DNA of 64,000 nt from the IMG/VR virus record IMGVR_UViG_3300043539_001475, positions 37,211 to 101,210 of that record, one strand, 5' to 3'. Below are positions 43,306 to 51,439 of this stretch, piece by piece. The notes under the pieces were generated by a model. It saw only the letters and a list, made by a program, of their open reading frames with translations, was not told the DNA's origin and did not search any database. Position numbers and translations under genes: made by a program. Each line of letters begins with the position of its first letter. Position 1 is the first letter of the stretch. Source of the stretch: a virus.

Positions 43306-44124
43306 ATGGAAAAGCGTTTTTTCTTTAATTCATCATTGCCTAGAGCTGGCTCAACACTTCTTCAGTCAATAATTGGAGACAATCCTGATTTTTATGTAAC
43401 TCCTACTTCGGGGTTTTTAGAATTAATCTATGGAGCAAAGGGGAATTATAATGCTTCTCCAGAATTTAAAGCTCAAGACCCTAAACAAATGGACGATGCT
43501 TTTTTGTCTTTTTGTCGTTCGGGAATGGAGGGTTATTTCTCTAGCTTAACTAACAAGCCTTACATTTTAGATAAAAATAGAGGTTGGGGTATAAGTTATG
43601 GATTAGCGAATAAATTCTATCCAAACCCAAAAATAGTATGTATGGTTCGGGATTTACGAGCTGTATTTGCTTCTATGGAAAAAAACTTCAGAAAAAATCC
43701 AACAAAGGAAAATCACGTTCAAAATCCTAGTCAATTGGTAGGTACTACTTTGAAAAAAAGAGTAGATATATGGGCTGATGGTATGCCAGTAGGCATATCT
43801 CTAGACCGACTGAGAGATATGATTGACCAAGGAATCCACAACAATATTTTATTCATTCGATACGAGGATTTAATGGAAAATCCAGAAAACGAAATAAGAC
43901 GATTTTATGAGTTTGTAGGACTTCCTTACTACGAGCATCAATTTGTAAATATAACTCAACACACACACGAAAACGATGCTATTCATGGCATATACGGAGA
44001 CCATAAGATTAGACCAAAATTTGAAAAGCTTCCAAATGATTACGAAGATATTTTAGGTTTTGAGATTTGTCAATCAATAAAAAATTCATATCCGTGGTTT
44101 TATAGATATTTTAATTATCTTTAG
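43306..44124 (+). CDS. Sulfotransferase (PAPS-dependent)
   Basis: 272 aa, full length for the family. 5'-PSB loop SLPRAGSTLLQ (10-20), 3'-phosphate site VRDLRAVFASMEKNF (114-128) and the late ILFIRYEDLMENPENEIRRFYEFVGLPY segment. It transfers sulfate from PAPS to a hydroxyl or amine of a sugar, lipid or Tyr. An APS-kinase-like gene follows, so donor supply and transfer are encoded together. Confidence 0.8.
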   Translation: MEKRFFFNSSLPRAGSTLLQSIIGDNPDFYVTPTSGFLELIYGAKGNYNASPEFKAQDPKQMDDAFLSFCRSGMEGYFSSLTNKPYILDKNRGWGISYGLANKFYPNPKIVCMVRDLRAVFASMEKNFRKNPTKENHVQNPSQLVGTTLKKRVDIWADGMPVGISLDRLRDMIDQGIHNNILFIRYEDLMENPENEIRRFYEFVGLPYYEHQFVNITQHTHENDAIHGIYGDHKIRPKFEKLPNDYEDILGFEICQSIKNSYPWFYRYFNYL

Positions 44125-44157
44125 AAATAATTTCAAGAAAACTAACAACGACAAAAG

Positions 44158-44622
44158 ATGATTTACAATATTTGTGGACAACCACATTCAGGCAAAACAA
44201 CCCTAGCCAATTATCTTAAAAAAGTATTAGAAGTAAACAACCCTAAAAAAAAGGTGTTCATTGTAGATGGTGATGTGTTACGAAAAATACTCAACAACAA
44301 GGATTATTCTGAAAAGGGAAGAATGGATAATATTCAACAAGCATATTCTATTGCCAAATACCTAAATGAAACCGATAATTTTGATGTTATTTTAGCTCTA
44401 GTATCGCCTTTCAAAGACCAAAGAGACCAATTTAGATTTGTTACCGATTGTATTGAGATATTTGTACACACAACAAACATAAGGGGGAGAGAAAATTTTC
44501 ACGTTGAAAACTATGAAAAGCCTAACTTTGACTACATAGATATTGACACAACCGATGTAGATGAACTAACATCCGTAAATGAATTAATGGAAAAAATAAC
44601 ACAACATAACAAAAAAAAATAA
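44158..44622 (+). CDS. Adenylylsulfate (APS) kinase-like protein
   Basis: 154 aa. Walker A GQPHSGKTT (7-15), VDGDVLRKILNNKDYSEKGRMDNI (36-59) with the Asp-Gly-Asp and Arg positions typical of CysC (DGD.LR..L..D.gfs..dR..N), and a late VHTT..... region. Slightly shorter than CysC (about 200 aa). It makes PAPS from APS and ATP; its pairing with a sulfotransferase supports this over another P-loop kinase. Confidence 0.7.
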   Translation: MIYNICGQPHSGKTTLANYLKKVLEVNNPKKKVFIVDGDVLRKILNNKDYSEKGRMDNIQQAYSIAKYLNETDNFDVILALVSPFKDQRDQFRFVTDCIEIFVHTTNIRGRENFHVENYEKPNFDYIDIDTTDVDELTSVNELMEKITQHNKKK

Positions 44623-44623
44623 G

Positions 44624-45493
44624 ATGAACGTAATATTTCAAATTCAAGGTGGGCTTGGTAAAAGTGTAGCAGGAACAGCAGTTTTAAAAGCAATTAAGAA
44701 AAAATACTCAAAGGCAAATATAATAGTGGTTACAGAATATCCGCAAGTTTTTATAAACAACCCAAATGCTAATAGGGTTTTGAACTCAAATCAAACGAAT
44801 GGGCTATATAAAAGCTACATTGAAAAAAAAGACGTAAAAGTATTTTTTGCAGACCCTTATCATCAAAATGATTTCATTACCGAAAATAAACACCTTATTC
44901 AAATATGGTGTGAAATGTATGGACTTGAGTACAAAGGCGAAATGCCTGAAATATTTTTATCAAAAGGAGAAAAAGAATATTTTGCACCATTCTACAAATT
45001 AGATAAACCAATAATGGCTATCCAACCAAATGGAGGAGGCTTTGGACAGCCTTTGAAGTACAGTTGGACTAGAGATATTCCTTCTTACGTTGTAAATGAG
45101 GTTGTAAGCTATTTTAAAAATGATTATTCTATTTTACACATTAAGAGAGAAGACCAATTGATATATGAAAATACCATTGGAGCAATGGATGACTGGAGAA
45201 GTATTGCCATAATGCTAACGATGTCCGCAAAAAGATTGCTTATTGATAGTAGCTCTATGCACATAGCCACAGCCCTTAACCTACCTAGCGTAGTAACTTG
45301 GGTTGGAACTAATCCAAAAGTTTTTGGATATGGGATGCACACAAATATAGTTGCTAACGATTTTACAAAAGAAATAAACATAGAGCATAATGCTTATTCT
45401 AAAAATTTATTATTCGAAGATATTTCTACATTTCCTTATAACTCATTTGAAGAAGTTTTTAATGTTGACGAAATAATAACTAATTTAAGATAA
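44624..45493 (+). CDS. GT9-like glycosyltransferase
   Basis: 289 aa; ATG two bases after the kinase stop. N-terminal Rossmann start VIFQIQGGLGKSVAGTAVLKAIKKKY, middle MAIQPNGGG, C-terminal LLIDSSSMHIATALNLPSVVTWVGTNPKVFGY: the ADP-heptosyltransferase (GT9) pattern D(S)SS.HIA.AL..P.V..WG. Could glycosylate fibres or alter host surface sugars alongside the sulfotransferase. Confidence 0.7.
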   Translation: MNVIFQIQGGLGKSVAGTAVLKAIKKKYSKANIIVVTEYPQVFINNPNANRVLNSNQTNGLYKSYIEKKDVKVFFADPYHQNDFITENKHLIQIWCEMYGLEYKGEMPEIFLSKGEKEYFAPFYKLDKPIMAIQPNGGGFGQPLKYSWTRDIPSYVVNEVVSYFKNDYSILHIKREDQLIYENTIGAMDDWRSIAIMLTMSAKRLLIDSSSMHIATALNLPSVVTWVGTNPKVFGYGMHTNIVANDFTKEINIEHNAYSKNLLFEDISTFPYNSFEEVFNVDEIITNLR

Positions 45494-45529
45494 AATACTT
45501 AAAAAAAAATTATTAATAATATTTTTTTG

Positions 45530-45537
45530 TAAGTTTG
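45530..45537 (+). promoter_or_regulatory. -7 promoter element (TAAGTTTG)
   Basis: Perfect TAnnTTTG box 26 nt upstream of the gene at 45563, in the 69-base gap after the glycosyltransferase. No TTG at -33. Confidence 0.45.
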
Positions 45538-45562
45538 TTGTTAATTATAAAAGTTTTCTTAA

Positions 45563-46111
45563 ATGGAAAAATTAACAGAATCCGAACAAAAAATAGCAGA
45601 GTTCATATACTATTACCCAGATGTTGTGGTTAAAATTCTAAATGACCATGGATATAACATCGACATGGATACTGCGACACTTCATAAAATAAACGAATTA
45701 ACTTACAAAGCGCTTATTATTGATAATAATGTTGAATTTGCATTATCTTTTGATAATGCAATGGCTAACGATGGATACTTAAATATAGCGCCATTGGTAA
45801 TAGCTGGTGTTTTTTCATTAGCGACTAGTTTGTTAGGCGGTTCTATGGCATCAAAGGAAGCTGAAAGAAACAGACAACTTCAAAAAAATATTGCATTAGC
45901 TGGTTTTGCTCAAAATGAGTTATTATCCATGGAGAAGATTAGGTCTGAATCCGAAACGGCAAGAACAAGAATATTAGTCAATAGTTTAGAATCATACCGT
46001 ACAACTCTTCAAAAAGAAGGAACCGCTAGAATAAATGATACTTGGCTTTATGTAACTGGTTTGGGTATAGGCATTGGAATTATTTATGGAATTTATTTAT
46101 TAGCTGATTAA
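45563..46111 (+). CDS. Two-span membrane protein with coiled coil
   Basis: 182 aa. Helical N-terminal domain (about 1-65), hydrophobic Gly-rich segment (LVIAGVFSLATSLLGGSMA, about 77-95), coiled coil (KEAERNRQLQKN...) and C-terminal span (YVTGLGIGIGIIYGIYLL). Same plan as the genes at 17532 and 46113; possibly a membrane-penetrating virion protein. Confidence 0.6.
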   Translation: MEKLTESEQKIAEFIYYYPDVVVKILNDHGYNIDMDTATLHKINELTYKALIIDNNVEFALSFDNAMANDGYLNIAPLVIAGVFSLATSLLGGSMASKEAERNRQLQKNIALAGFAQNELLSMEKIRSESETARTRILVNSLESYRTTLQKEGTARINDTWLYVTGLGIGIGIIYGIYLLAD

Positions 46112-46112
46112 T

Positions 46113-46496
46113 ATGGGAACGATACCAACAGGAGGCGCAAGTACGGCAGGAGGATTAAGTACTGGTGCGCAATTAGGAGGCGCTTTTATAAGCGCAGGAA
46201 TACAAGCTATTGTTGGAGGAGCTTTTGCAAAGGCTGATGCTAAAAAGCAAAGAGCAATGGAAGCCGAGTTAGGTAGATTGTCTTTGTCTCAACAGAAAGA
46301 TTTAGAAGAAAGATTGCAAAATATTCAAGGAGAGTTAGCGAAGCAAGAAATAATTTATAAATATTTAGCAGTTCAGAATAATGACGAAATGCTATCTAAA
46401 CAACAAGGTAGAAGATACCTTTCCTATTCTATTTTAGGAGGTGGAATATTGGCATTGGCTGTAGTAGTATTACTTATAAAAAATAAAAAAAAGTAA
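46113..46496 (+). CDS. Gly-rich/coiled-coil membrane protein
   Basis: 127 aa. Small-residue amphipathic helix (GGAFISAGIQAIVGGAFAKADA), coiled coil (EAELGRLSLSQQKDLEERLQNI), C-terminal span (LSYSILGGGILALAVVVLLI) + KNKKK. Confidence 0.6.
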   Translation: MGTIPTGGASTAGGLSTGAQLGGAFISAGIQAIVGGAFAKADAKKQRAMEAELGRLSLSQQKDLEERLQNIQGELAKQEIIYKYLAVQNNDEMLSKQQGRRYLSYSILGGGILALAVVVLLIKNKKK

Positions 46497-46499
46497 AAA

Positions 46500-46904
46500 A
46501 TGGATAACGAGACAAAAACTCTATTTTTATCAATAGCAGTAGCATTAGGATTGTTATGGTTGCTAAAGCCAAAAGGAACAAATATAATAGGAAAAGAAAA
46601 ACATAAGGATGCTGACAGAAACGACAGTAATAACAGTAATAACAGTAATAACAGTAATAAAAGTAATGATAAGTATGCAGAGCCTAAAATCGCATCTGAA
46701 TCAACTAAAAAGGAAAAGGACAATGCAGTAATTGCATTACAAGCTATGAGAGAAGCTATTAAAAATAAAGAGCCAAAAAGAGAACTTGATAAACTTAATG
46801 CTATGATTTCACAAGACTATGGAGTTAAAGTTTTATTAAATAAAAAAACACTTAAATTAAGAGCTATGTCTAAACAAGGCAAAGTTCTAGCAGAAGAAAA
46901 TTAA
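46500..46904 (+). CDS. N-anchored protein with NNS repeats
   Basis: 134 aa. N-terminal span (TLFLSIAVALGLLWLL), NSNNSNNSN low-complexity stalk (about 42-55; 9-bp DNA units aataacagt), then a charged helical and beta C-terminal domain. Confidence 0.6.
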   Translation: MDNETKTLFLSIAVALGLLWLLKPKGTNIIGKEKHKDADRNDSNNSNNSNNSNKSNDKYAEPKIASESTKKEKDNAVIALQAMREAIKNKEPKRELDKLNAMISQDYGVKVLLNKKTLKLRAMSKQGKVLAEEN

Positions 46905-46906
46905 TT

Positions 46907-47350
46907 ATGGCAGGAATATATTCACCAATAGTCACGATATTTCCTGATGGAGTGGTTACAGTAGCAAGCACAGATGATACTAGTTATAGTCAGATAACTC
47001 AATCTGCGGGTAGTTTTATTTATGCAATCGATAAAATTTATATGAGCGCAAACAGTGGCTCTCAATTAATAGAGCCTTTGGTATTTACACAGTACGATGT
47101 TAATGGAAATATTGAGAGTCGTAATCAAATTCAAACAATTGACCCATATCAATATCAGAACTCTATTTTTTTAAATTTTAATCAAAAAAATATATATTTG
47201 AACGGTAGAAATAACTTTACTTTTAATATTTTACCTAATGAAAATATTTTATTGGTTTTTTCAAGTGAAGAACTTTCTAATAAAGATTTCTTAGAACCAA
47301 CCAATTTCTTTAATGATGACTTTTTTAGTGATTATACAGAAATAGTTTAA
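46907..47350 (+). CDS. Possible paralogue of the capsid candidate (short jelly-roll-like)
   Basis: 147 aa, all beta, no span. GSFIYAIDKIYMSANSGSQLIEPLVFTQYDVNGNIESRNQIQTIDPYQYQNSIFLNF...NGRNNFTFNILPNENILLVFSS parallels residues about 118-210 of the capsid candidate (ANQVLETLSVNTKDANGN...TIDPYQQQT...IDGFTKIIIRQILANATVKLYFYPAD). The shared TIDPYQ loop and strand order suggest a minor capsid, vertex or second capsid protein. Confidence 0.5.
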   Translation: MAGIYSPIVTIFPDGVVTVASTDDTSYSQITQSAGSFIYAIDKIYMSANSGSQLIEPLVFTQYDVNGNIESRNQIQTIDPYQYQNSIFLNFNQKNIYLNGRNNFTFNILPNENILLVFSSEELSNKDFLEPTNFFNDDFFSDYTEIV

Positions 47351-47392
47351 CTATACGATTTTCAATTTAAAAATAAAGTAAAATTAAAAAAT

Positions 47393-48586
47393 ATGTCAAC
47401 TCAAATAAGTTTAAGTGTTACAAATAATACTTCCCTTGCTCAGCCTGTTAACATTATGGGAACACTAGTTCCTCAAGGGTTTTCCAACGATTCTAATAAA
47501 TTATACGAATACAATTTGGCTACAGAATCTTTTTCAAGCCTTACATCAATATCTATACTTATCGCAACGAGTCCAAACCCTACATTTATTGCTTACAATG
47601 CAATAGTAAAATCCAATGATGTTGCTGGTGTGGTAAGCGCTTTAAATAGTTTAAATAAAGGCGTTTTTCTAAACAATGGAACTACGGTTTATGTTTCTGG
47701 TAACGATTATTATAGTTATGGTAGTTTAGTAATTAACTCGTCAATTTCAACTTCTACAATTTTAGGAACTACTGGAAATAACCCTTCGGGAATAACAATT
47801 GACCCATTAGGAAATATTTATACAGCAAATGGAATAAGTAACAATGTAACTAAAATTACACCTCTTGGGGTATCTACAATTTTAGGAACGACTGGCGCAC
47901 AGCCCGTTGGAATAACAATAGATAGCTCAGGAAATATTTATACGAGTAATGGTTCTGATAATGTGAGTAAAATAACACCTTTGGGAGTATCAACTATACT
48001 AGGGGTATCAGCAGGCTCTCCTACGGGAATAACTATTGATTCTTTAGGAAATATTTATACATCAAATGGAGGGAGTAACAGAGTAATTAAAATTACGCCA
48101 CTAGGAGTATCTACAACCTTAGCAATCCTAACTGGTCAAGCCCCAGTTGCAATAACAATTGATTCATCTGGAAATATATATACTGCAAACTACTTTACTA
48201 ATATAGTAAGCAAAATAACACCACTTGGAGTAGCTACAACATTAGGAACGACTGGCATAACCCCAGTTGCAATAACAATTGATTCGTCTGGAAATATATA
48301 TACTGCAAATCAATCGAGTGATAATGTAAGCAAAATTACGCCACTTGGGGTATCTACAATATTAGGAACTACTGGCTCTGCTCCAAGCGGAATAACTATT
48401 GATTCTTTAGGAAATATTTATACTGCAAATCAAGGGAGTAATAATGTAAGCAAAATCACACCGCTTGGGGTATCTACAATTTTAAATGTAACTGGTTCGC
48501 AACCACAAGGAATAACTATTGACGTATATGGTAATATTTATACTTCAAATCAAGGGAGTGATAATGTAAGCAAAATAACTCCATAA
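47393..48586 (+). CDS. NHL-type beta-propeller virion-like protein
   Basis: 397 aa. Residues 1-120 are a beta-rich N-terminal domain. Then seven repeats of about 38-40 residues: VSTILGTTG..P.GITID..GNIYT.N..S.NVSKITPLG. This is the NHL/SMP-30-like blade pattern, and seven units suit a closed propeller. No signal peptide. Likely a binding or enzymatic surface protein, last gene of the late region. Confidence 0.7.
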   Translation: MSTQISLSVTNNTSLAQPVNIMGTLVPQGFSNDSNKLYEYNLATESFSSLTSISILIATSPNPTFIAYNAIVKSNDVAGVVSALNSLNKGVFLNNGTTVYVSGNDYYSYGSLVINSSISTSTILGTTGNNPSGITIDPLGNIYTANGISNNVTKITPLGVSTILGTTGAQPVGITIDSSGNIYTSNGSDNVSKITPLGVSTILGVSAGSPTGITIDSLGNIYTSNGGSNRVIKITPLGVSTTLAILTGQAPVAITIDSSGNIYTANYFTNIVSKITPLGVATTLGTTGITPVAITIDSSGNIYTANQSSDNVSKITPLGVSTILGTTGSAPSGITIDSLGNIYTANQGSNNVSKITPLGVSTILNVTGSQPQGITIDVYGNIYTSNQGSDNVSKITP

Positions 48587-48602
48587 TACTACCCTACTAA
48601 AA

Positions 48603-48642
48603 ATAAAAAAGCGACTACACATAATGCAGTCGCTTTTTTTTA
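48603..48642. terminator. Bidirectional terminator between convergent regions
   Basis: GCGACT (48611-48616) pairs with AGTCGC (48628-48633), flanked by an A run on the left and T run on the right, so it works in both directions. It separates the rightward late genes from the leftward early genes. Confidence 0.85.
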
Positions 48643-48718
48643 CTAGAAAAATTAAAATTATCAATCCCCATTGACTAATTACAAATCTAAAAAAATATTT
48701 TCAGTTGTGCAAATTTTT

Positions 48719-49588
48719 TTATGTAAAATTTGTAGTAACATTTGGCAAAGAATGTATGCCATTGTGTGCAGTTACGCCAGTAAGTGTCGAAATACTAGTA
48801 CCGTTGTTTTGCAGTAGCTTTTGATATATGCTACTCTTATCCTTTATAACAGTACCTTGAACAAATCTTACCGTGTCATTCTCGTCCATTATAAGATAAC
48901 CTCCGCCCTCAATATTATCGTCCATTGATACTGCTTTCTTTAACCTATCGTCCTCTTTAGGCATTAGCTTAGCCAACTGCTTCAAAACTGTCTTTTTAGC
49001 CATCCATTGCTCTGAATCCTTCTTGTCGTTGAAGTATAAATCGTTTTTGTATTTTGACATATTAGCAATCTGTTGAATCTCTAGTTTAGACATAACTTTA
49101 AAGACAACATCATCGTTTACTTTGGCACAAGCGTAGATATATTTCAGCGTAGAAGAGTTTCTAACAGCAGAATGATTAGGAGTATGGTATAGCTTTGGCT
49201 CAAGACCTAGTTCGTATTCGAAGTCGTCTTCTTCATAGACTATTTCACACCATATTTTCTTTACTTTGTCAGAACGCAATAATAACGTCAATAAGCCCTT
49301 ATAACCTAAAACGGCAGTTATGCTATCGTTATAAGGAATAAAGTAAAATTCGCCTATCATTTGGCTTGGATTAAGACCAATTTCAGCACAATGCAATATA
49401 CTAGCAAATAGCGAAGCAGGATTTTTCAAAAACACATCTTGAAGCTTAGGAGAGCGTTTTAGTTCGCTAATTACAATTTGTTTAAATTTAGCAGGACTTA
49501 ACGAACTACCTTCTAGTAATTCTACAAGGTTTTTTTGTTCGTACTTTTCGATTGTAGTTGTGAAGCTACTGATTAATTCTTTGCTCAT
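48719..49588 (-). CDS. recT: RecT-family single-strand annealing protein
   Basis: 289 aa, near full length for RecT. LKQIVISELKRSP.L...NPASLFASILHCAEIGLNPSQMIGEFYFIPYNDSITAVLGYKGLLTLLLRSDKVKKIWCEIVYE is the RecT core; LAKLMPKEDDRLKKAVSMD follows near residue 235. It anneals ssDNA to complementary strands in phage recombination and replication. Its exonuclease partner is two genes upstream. Confidence 0.85.
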   Translation of the reverse strand: MSKELISSFTTTIEKYEQKNLVELLEGSSLSPAKFKQIVISELKRSPKLQDVFLKNPASLFASILHCAEIGLNPSQMIGEFYFIPYNDSITAVLGYKGLLTLLLRSDKVKKIWCEIVYEEDDFEYELGLEPKLYHTPNHSAVRNSSTLKYIYACAKVNDDVVFKVMSKLEIQQIANMSKYKNDLYFNDKKDSEQWMAKKTVLKQLAKLMPKEDDRLKKAVSMDDNIEGGGYLIMDENDTVRFVQGTVIKDKSSIYQKLLQNNGTSISTLTGVTAHNGIHSLPNVTTNFT

Positions 49589-49589
49589 C

Positions 49590-49811
49590 TTATAAGTTGT
49601 TTAAGTTTAGGTATTCGGATTTTTTATTTTCAAGTTCGTTTATTTCAATTGCAATCCTTTCTAACTCATCTAAGATATTTTGGAATTTTCTTGAGTTTAT
49701 AGTGTAATTTTTAGCTTCCTTCAGCAAAAATTTTCTCAAGTTAACTCTGTAAATATTTACTTCGTGAATTTCTAGGTTAATCTTAGTTAGCGAATACTCT
49801 TCTGGATTCAT
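49590..49811 (-). CDS. Hypothetical small helical protein
   Basis: 73 aa, mostly one long helix (RKFLLKEAKNYTINSRKFQNILDELERIAIEINELENKK). Lies between recT and the exonuclease with one-base and eleven-base gaps, so co-transcribed. Function not recognised. Confidence 0.6.
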   Translation of the reverse strand: MNPEEYSLTKINLEIHEVNIYRVNLRKFLLKEAKNYTINSRKFQNILDELERIAIEINELENKKSEYLNLNNL

Positions 49812-49822
49812 TTTGTAGTAGT

Positions 49823-50608
49823 TTAATAAACTATTTCGTCAATGTGGGGCATTTCTACTCTGCTAGAGCAATTATCTCTTATGAAGCACTCATTGCATCG
49901 TATAAGAGAAGGTTTAGCCTTGAAAACCTTTTCTATTGGCTTTTGTAATTCGCCCTTTACCCACTCAACAGTTGACAAATGCGTAGCAATAGTGTTTTCC
50001 TCAACGTGAACCTTTATTATCTTTACATCATGCGTAGCTTTGGTAGAAAATATAAAGAAGAAAAAATCAATATCATCAGGCTCACATTCTAATTCTTTAG
50101 ACAAAAGAATCTTGTATTGAACTGGCTGTAGCATTAGATTATGCTTTTCAGTCAATGAATCAAGGTTCCAACCTAATTCATTCCATTTGTCATCCATAAG
50201 CCCACTGTACTTGGTATCAATGATACAAATCCTATCGTTCCACTTGGCTACAATATCGAAAATACCAGTCATACCATCTTGCGTACACACTTTGCCTATT
50301 TCAATTATTTCAATTCCGTAATTTTTTACAATTTTCTTGAAGAACTCGGCACTGTCTATTGCTCTTTGGTACTGCTCTGAAACCATTTCTTTTTTTGTTC
50401 CTGCATATACTATCTTGGCTTGTGGAATATGACCGTCACGAGGTATAGAGCCAGTAGCCATATACTCAAAAAAATTACCGTATTCCATTGCATCGCTTGA
50501 AGGAAATCTAACACCATCAATATACTTTGCTTTAGTCTGAAGACCGCAAACTTCACCGTTCTTATATTTTGCAAATTCTTTTAGAAAGCTTTGGGAAATG
50601 TTTATCAT
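49823..50608 (-). CDS. PD-(D/E)XK exonuclease with Cas4/AddB-like Cys motif
   Basis: 261 aa. Nuclease core: GNFFEYMATG (44-53), TGIFDIVAKWNDRICIIDTKYSG with Asp118 and D131-x-K133, and Q-rich LMLQPVQYKILL helix. One N-terminal Cys (C21) plus C238-x2-C241-x5-C247 match the 4Fe-4S layout of Cas4/AddB nucleases. Likely makes 3' ssDNA for RecT. Confidence 0.75.
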   Translation of the reverse strand: MINISQSFLKEFAKYKNGEVCGLQTKAKYIDGVRFPSSDAMEYGNFFEYMATGSIPRDGHIPQAKIVYAGTKKEMVSEQYQRAIDSAEFFKKIVKNYGIEIIEIGKVCTQDGMTGIFDIVAKWNDRICIIDTKYSGLMDDKWNELGWNLDSLTEKHNLMLQPVQYKILLSKELECEPDDIDFFFFIFSTKATHDVKIIKVHVEENTIATHLSTVEWVKGELQKPIEKVFKAKPSLIRCNECFIRDNCSSRVEMPHIDEIVY

Positions 50609-50672
50609 TTTAAAATCGGATTTATTTATAAATTAATTGCTTTTGTTATAGCATCGTTTTAATGTGCTATAA

Positions 50673-50984
50673 TTATTTCCAACTATAACCGCAGTTCTTG
50701 ACTAATTTCAAATCATCTTTATTAGCAGGGAAAACTCTACAATTTGTTAGTCTTACTTTGTAAATTCCGCAACTAGTTTCGCAAAGAAAAGGACACGTAT
50801 ATCCAAGTTTACAGCAAGCTGAACCTTTTTTACCATCAAGCGTTTCACAAAGTTCTGGGGTGCATTGCCCCTTTCTTCCCTTCTGTTTTCCAATAAAACT
50901 ATTTAAAAGTCTGCCAGCTTTTGTTTTTGTCATAAATATTATTATCCGTGATAAATAATTGACATTTGATTTTTTTTCTTCCAT
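50673..50984 (-). CDS. YkgJ-like cysteine-cluster protein
   Basis: 103 aa. SACCKLGYTCPFLCETSCGIYKVRLTNCRVFP...KNCGYSW is the YkgJ (zinc- or iron-chelating) pattern with about nine Cys. Basic N-terminus. Phage versions are common but of unknown role; metal-dependent DNA or RNA modification is possible. Confidence 0.65.
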   Translation of the reverse strand: MEEKKSNVNYLSRIIIFMTKTKAGRLLNSFIGKQKGRKGQCTPELCETLDGKKGSACCKLGYTCPFLCETSCGIYKVRLTNCRVFPANKDDLKLVKNCGYSWK

Positions 50985-51293
50985 CTACTTATTTGTATTC
51001 ATCGATTCAAACTGTGTATTTTCCATCCAACCATCGGATGAATGTACTTTTCCAACCCATGTATAACCTACTTTTTTTCTAGTCTTTTTGGATATTCCTA
51101 TAATAGGAGTTTCTACTCTAATATCTTCTAGTTTCTTGAAGTCAATATCCACTTTAGGCTTCATAGCAAGCTCTCTTAACATGTCGTCAGCAGTAGCTTT
51201 ATTTTCGGCTTCCATGATGATTGGTTTGTCAACATTTTTAAAATAATATTTGTAAAACCTCGTCTTTTCCATAAAAGAAAAATATATATTCAT
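50985..51293 (-). CDS. Hypothetical phage protein
   Basis: 102 aa; the internal Met at 51272 (MEKTRFYKYYFKN) is an equally likely start and would give 95 aa. FKNVDKPIIMEAENKATADDMLRELAMKP resembles a small phage alpha/beta domain. Stop abuts the start of the YkgJ-like gene. Confidence 0.55.
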   Translation of the reverse strand: MNIYFSFMEKTRFYKYYFKNVDKPIIMEAENKATADDMLRELAMKPKVDIDFKKLEDIRVETPIIGISKKTRKKVGYTWVGKVHSSDGWMENTQFESMNTNK

Positions 51294-51345
51294 TATGATT
51301 TAGAATATTGTAGTAAAATATAATGCAATTACTAATTGAATTAGT

Positions 51346-51353
51346 TATTTTTG
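51346..51353 (+). promoter_or_regulatory. -7-like element upstream of a small-RNA candidate
   Basis: TATTTTTG matches TAnnTTTG on the plus strand inside a minus-strand operon gap. A transcript from here would run about 75-80 nt into the terminator at 51402. No TTG at a proper -33 distance. Confidence 0.35.
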
Positions 51354-51359
51354 ATGCAA

Positions 51360-51435
51360 ACATCTTATGTCCATAGTAAGTTGTATAAGTTTTCTTGGTA
51401 TGAGAGCGAGAGTTGTTACTCGCTCTCTTTTTTTT
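51360..51435 (+). ncRNA. Candidate small RNA ending in a plus-strand terminator
   Basis: Between two leftward genes there is no rightward CDS, yet a plus-strand terminator with an 8-T tail is present at 51402-51435. The stretch from the -7-like box to the terminator could encode a short RNA, or be antisense to the leader of the gene at 50985. Start position is a guess. Confidence 0.3.
51402..51435 (+). terminator. Perfect terminator hairpin, plus strand
   Basis: GAGAGCGAG (51402-51410) pairs perfectly with CTCGCTCTC (51419-51427), then eight T. The minus strand has no T run after the hairpin, so it acts rightward, against its flanking genes. Confidence 0.8.
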
Positions 51436-51439
51436 CGCC

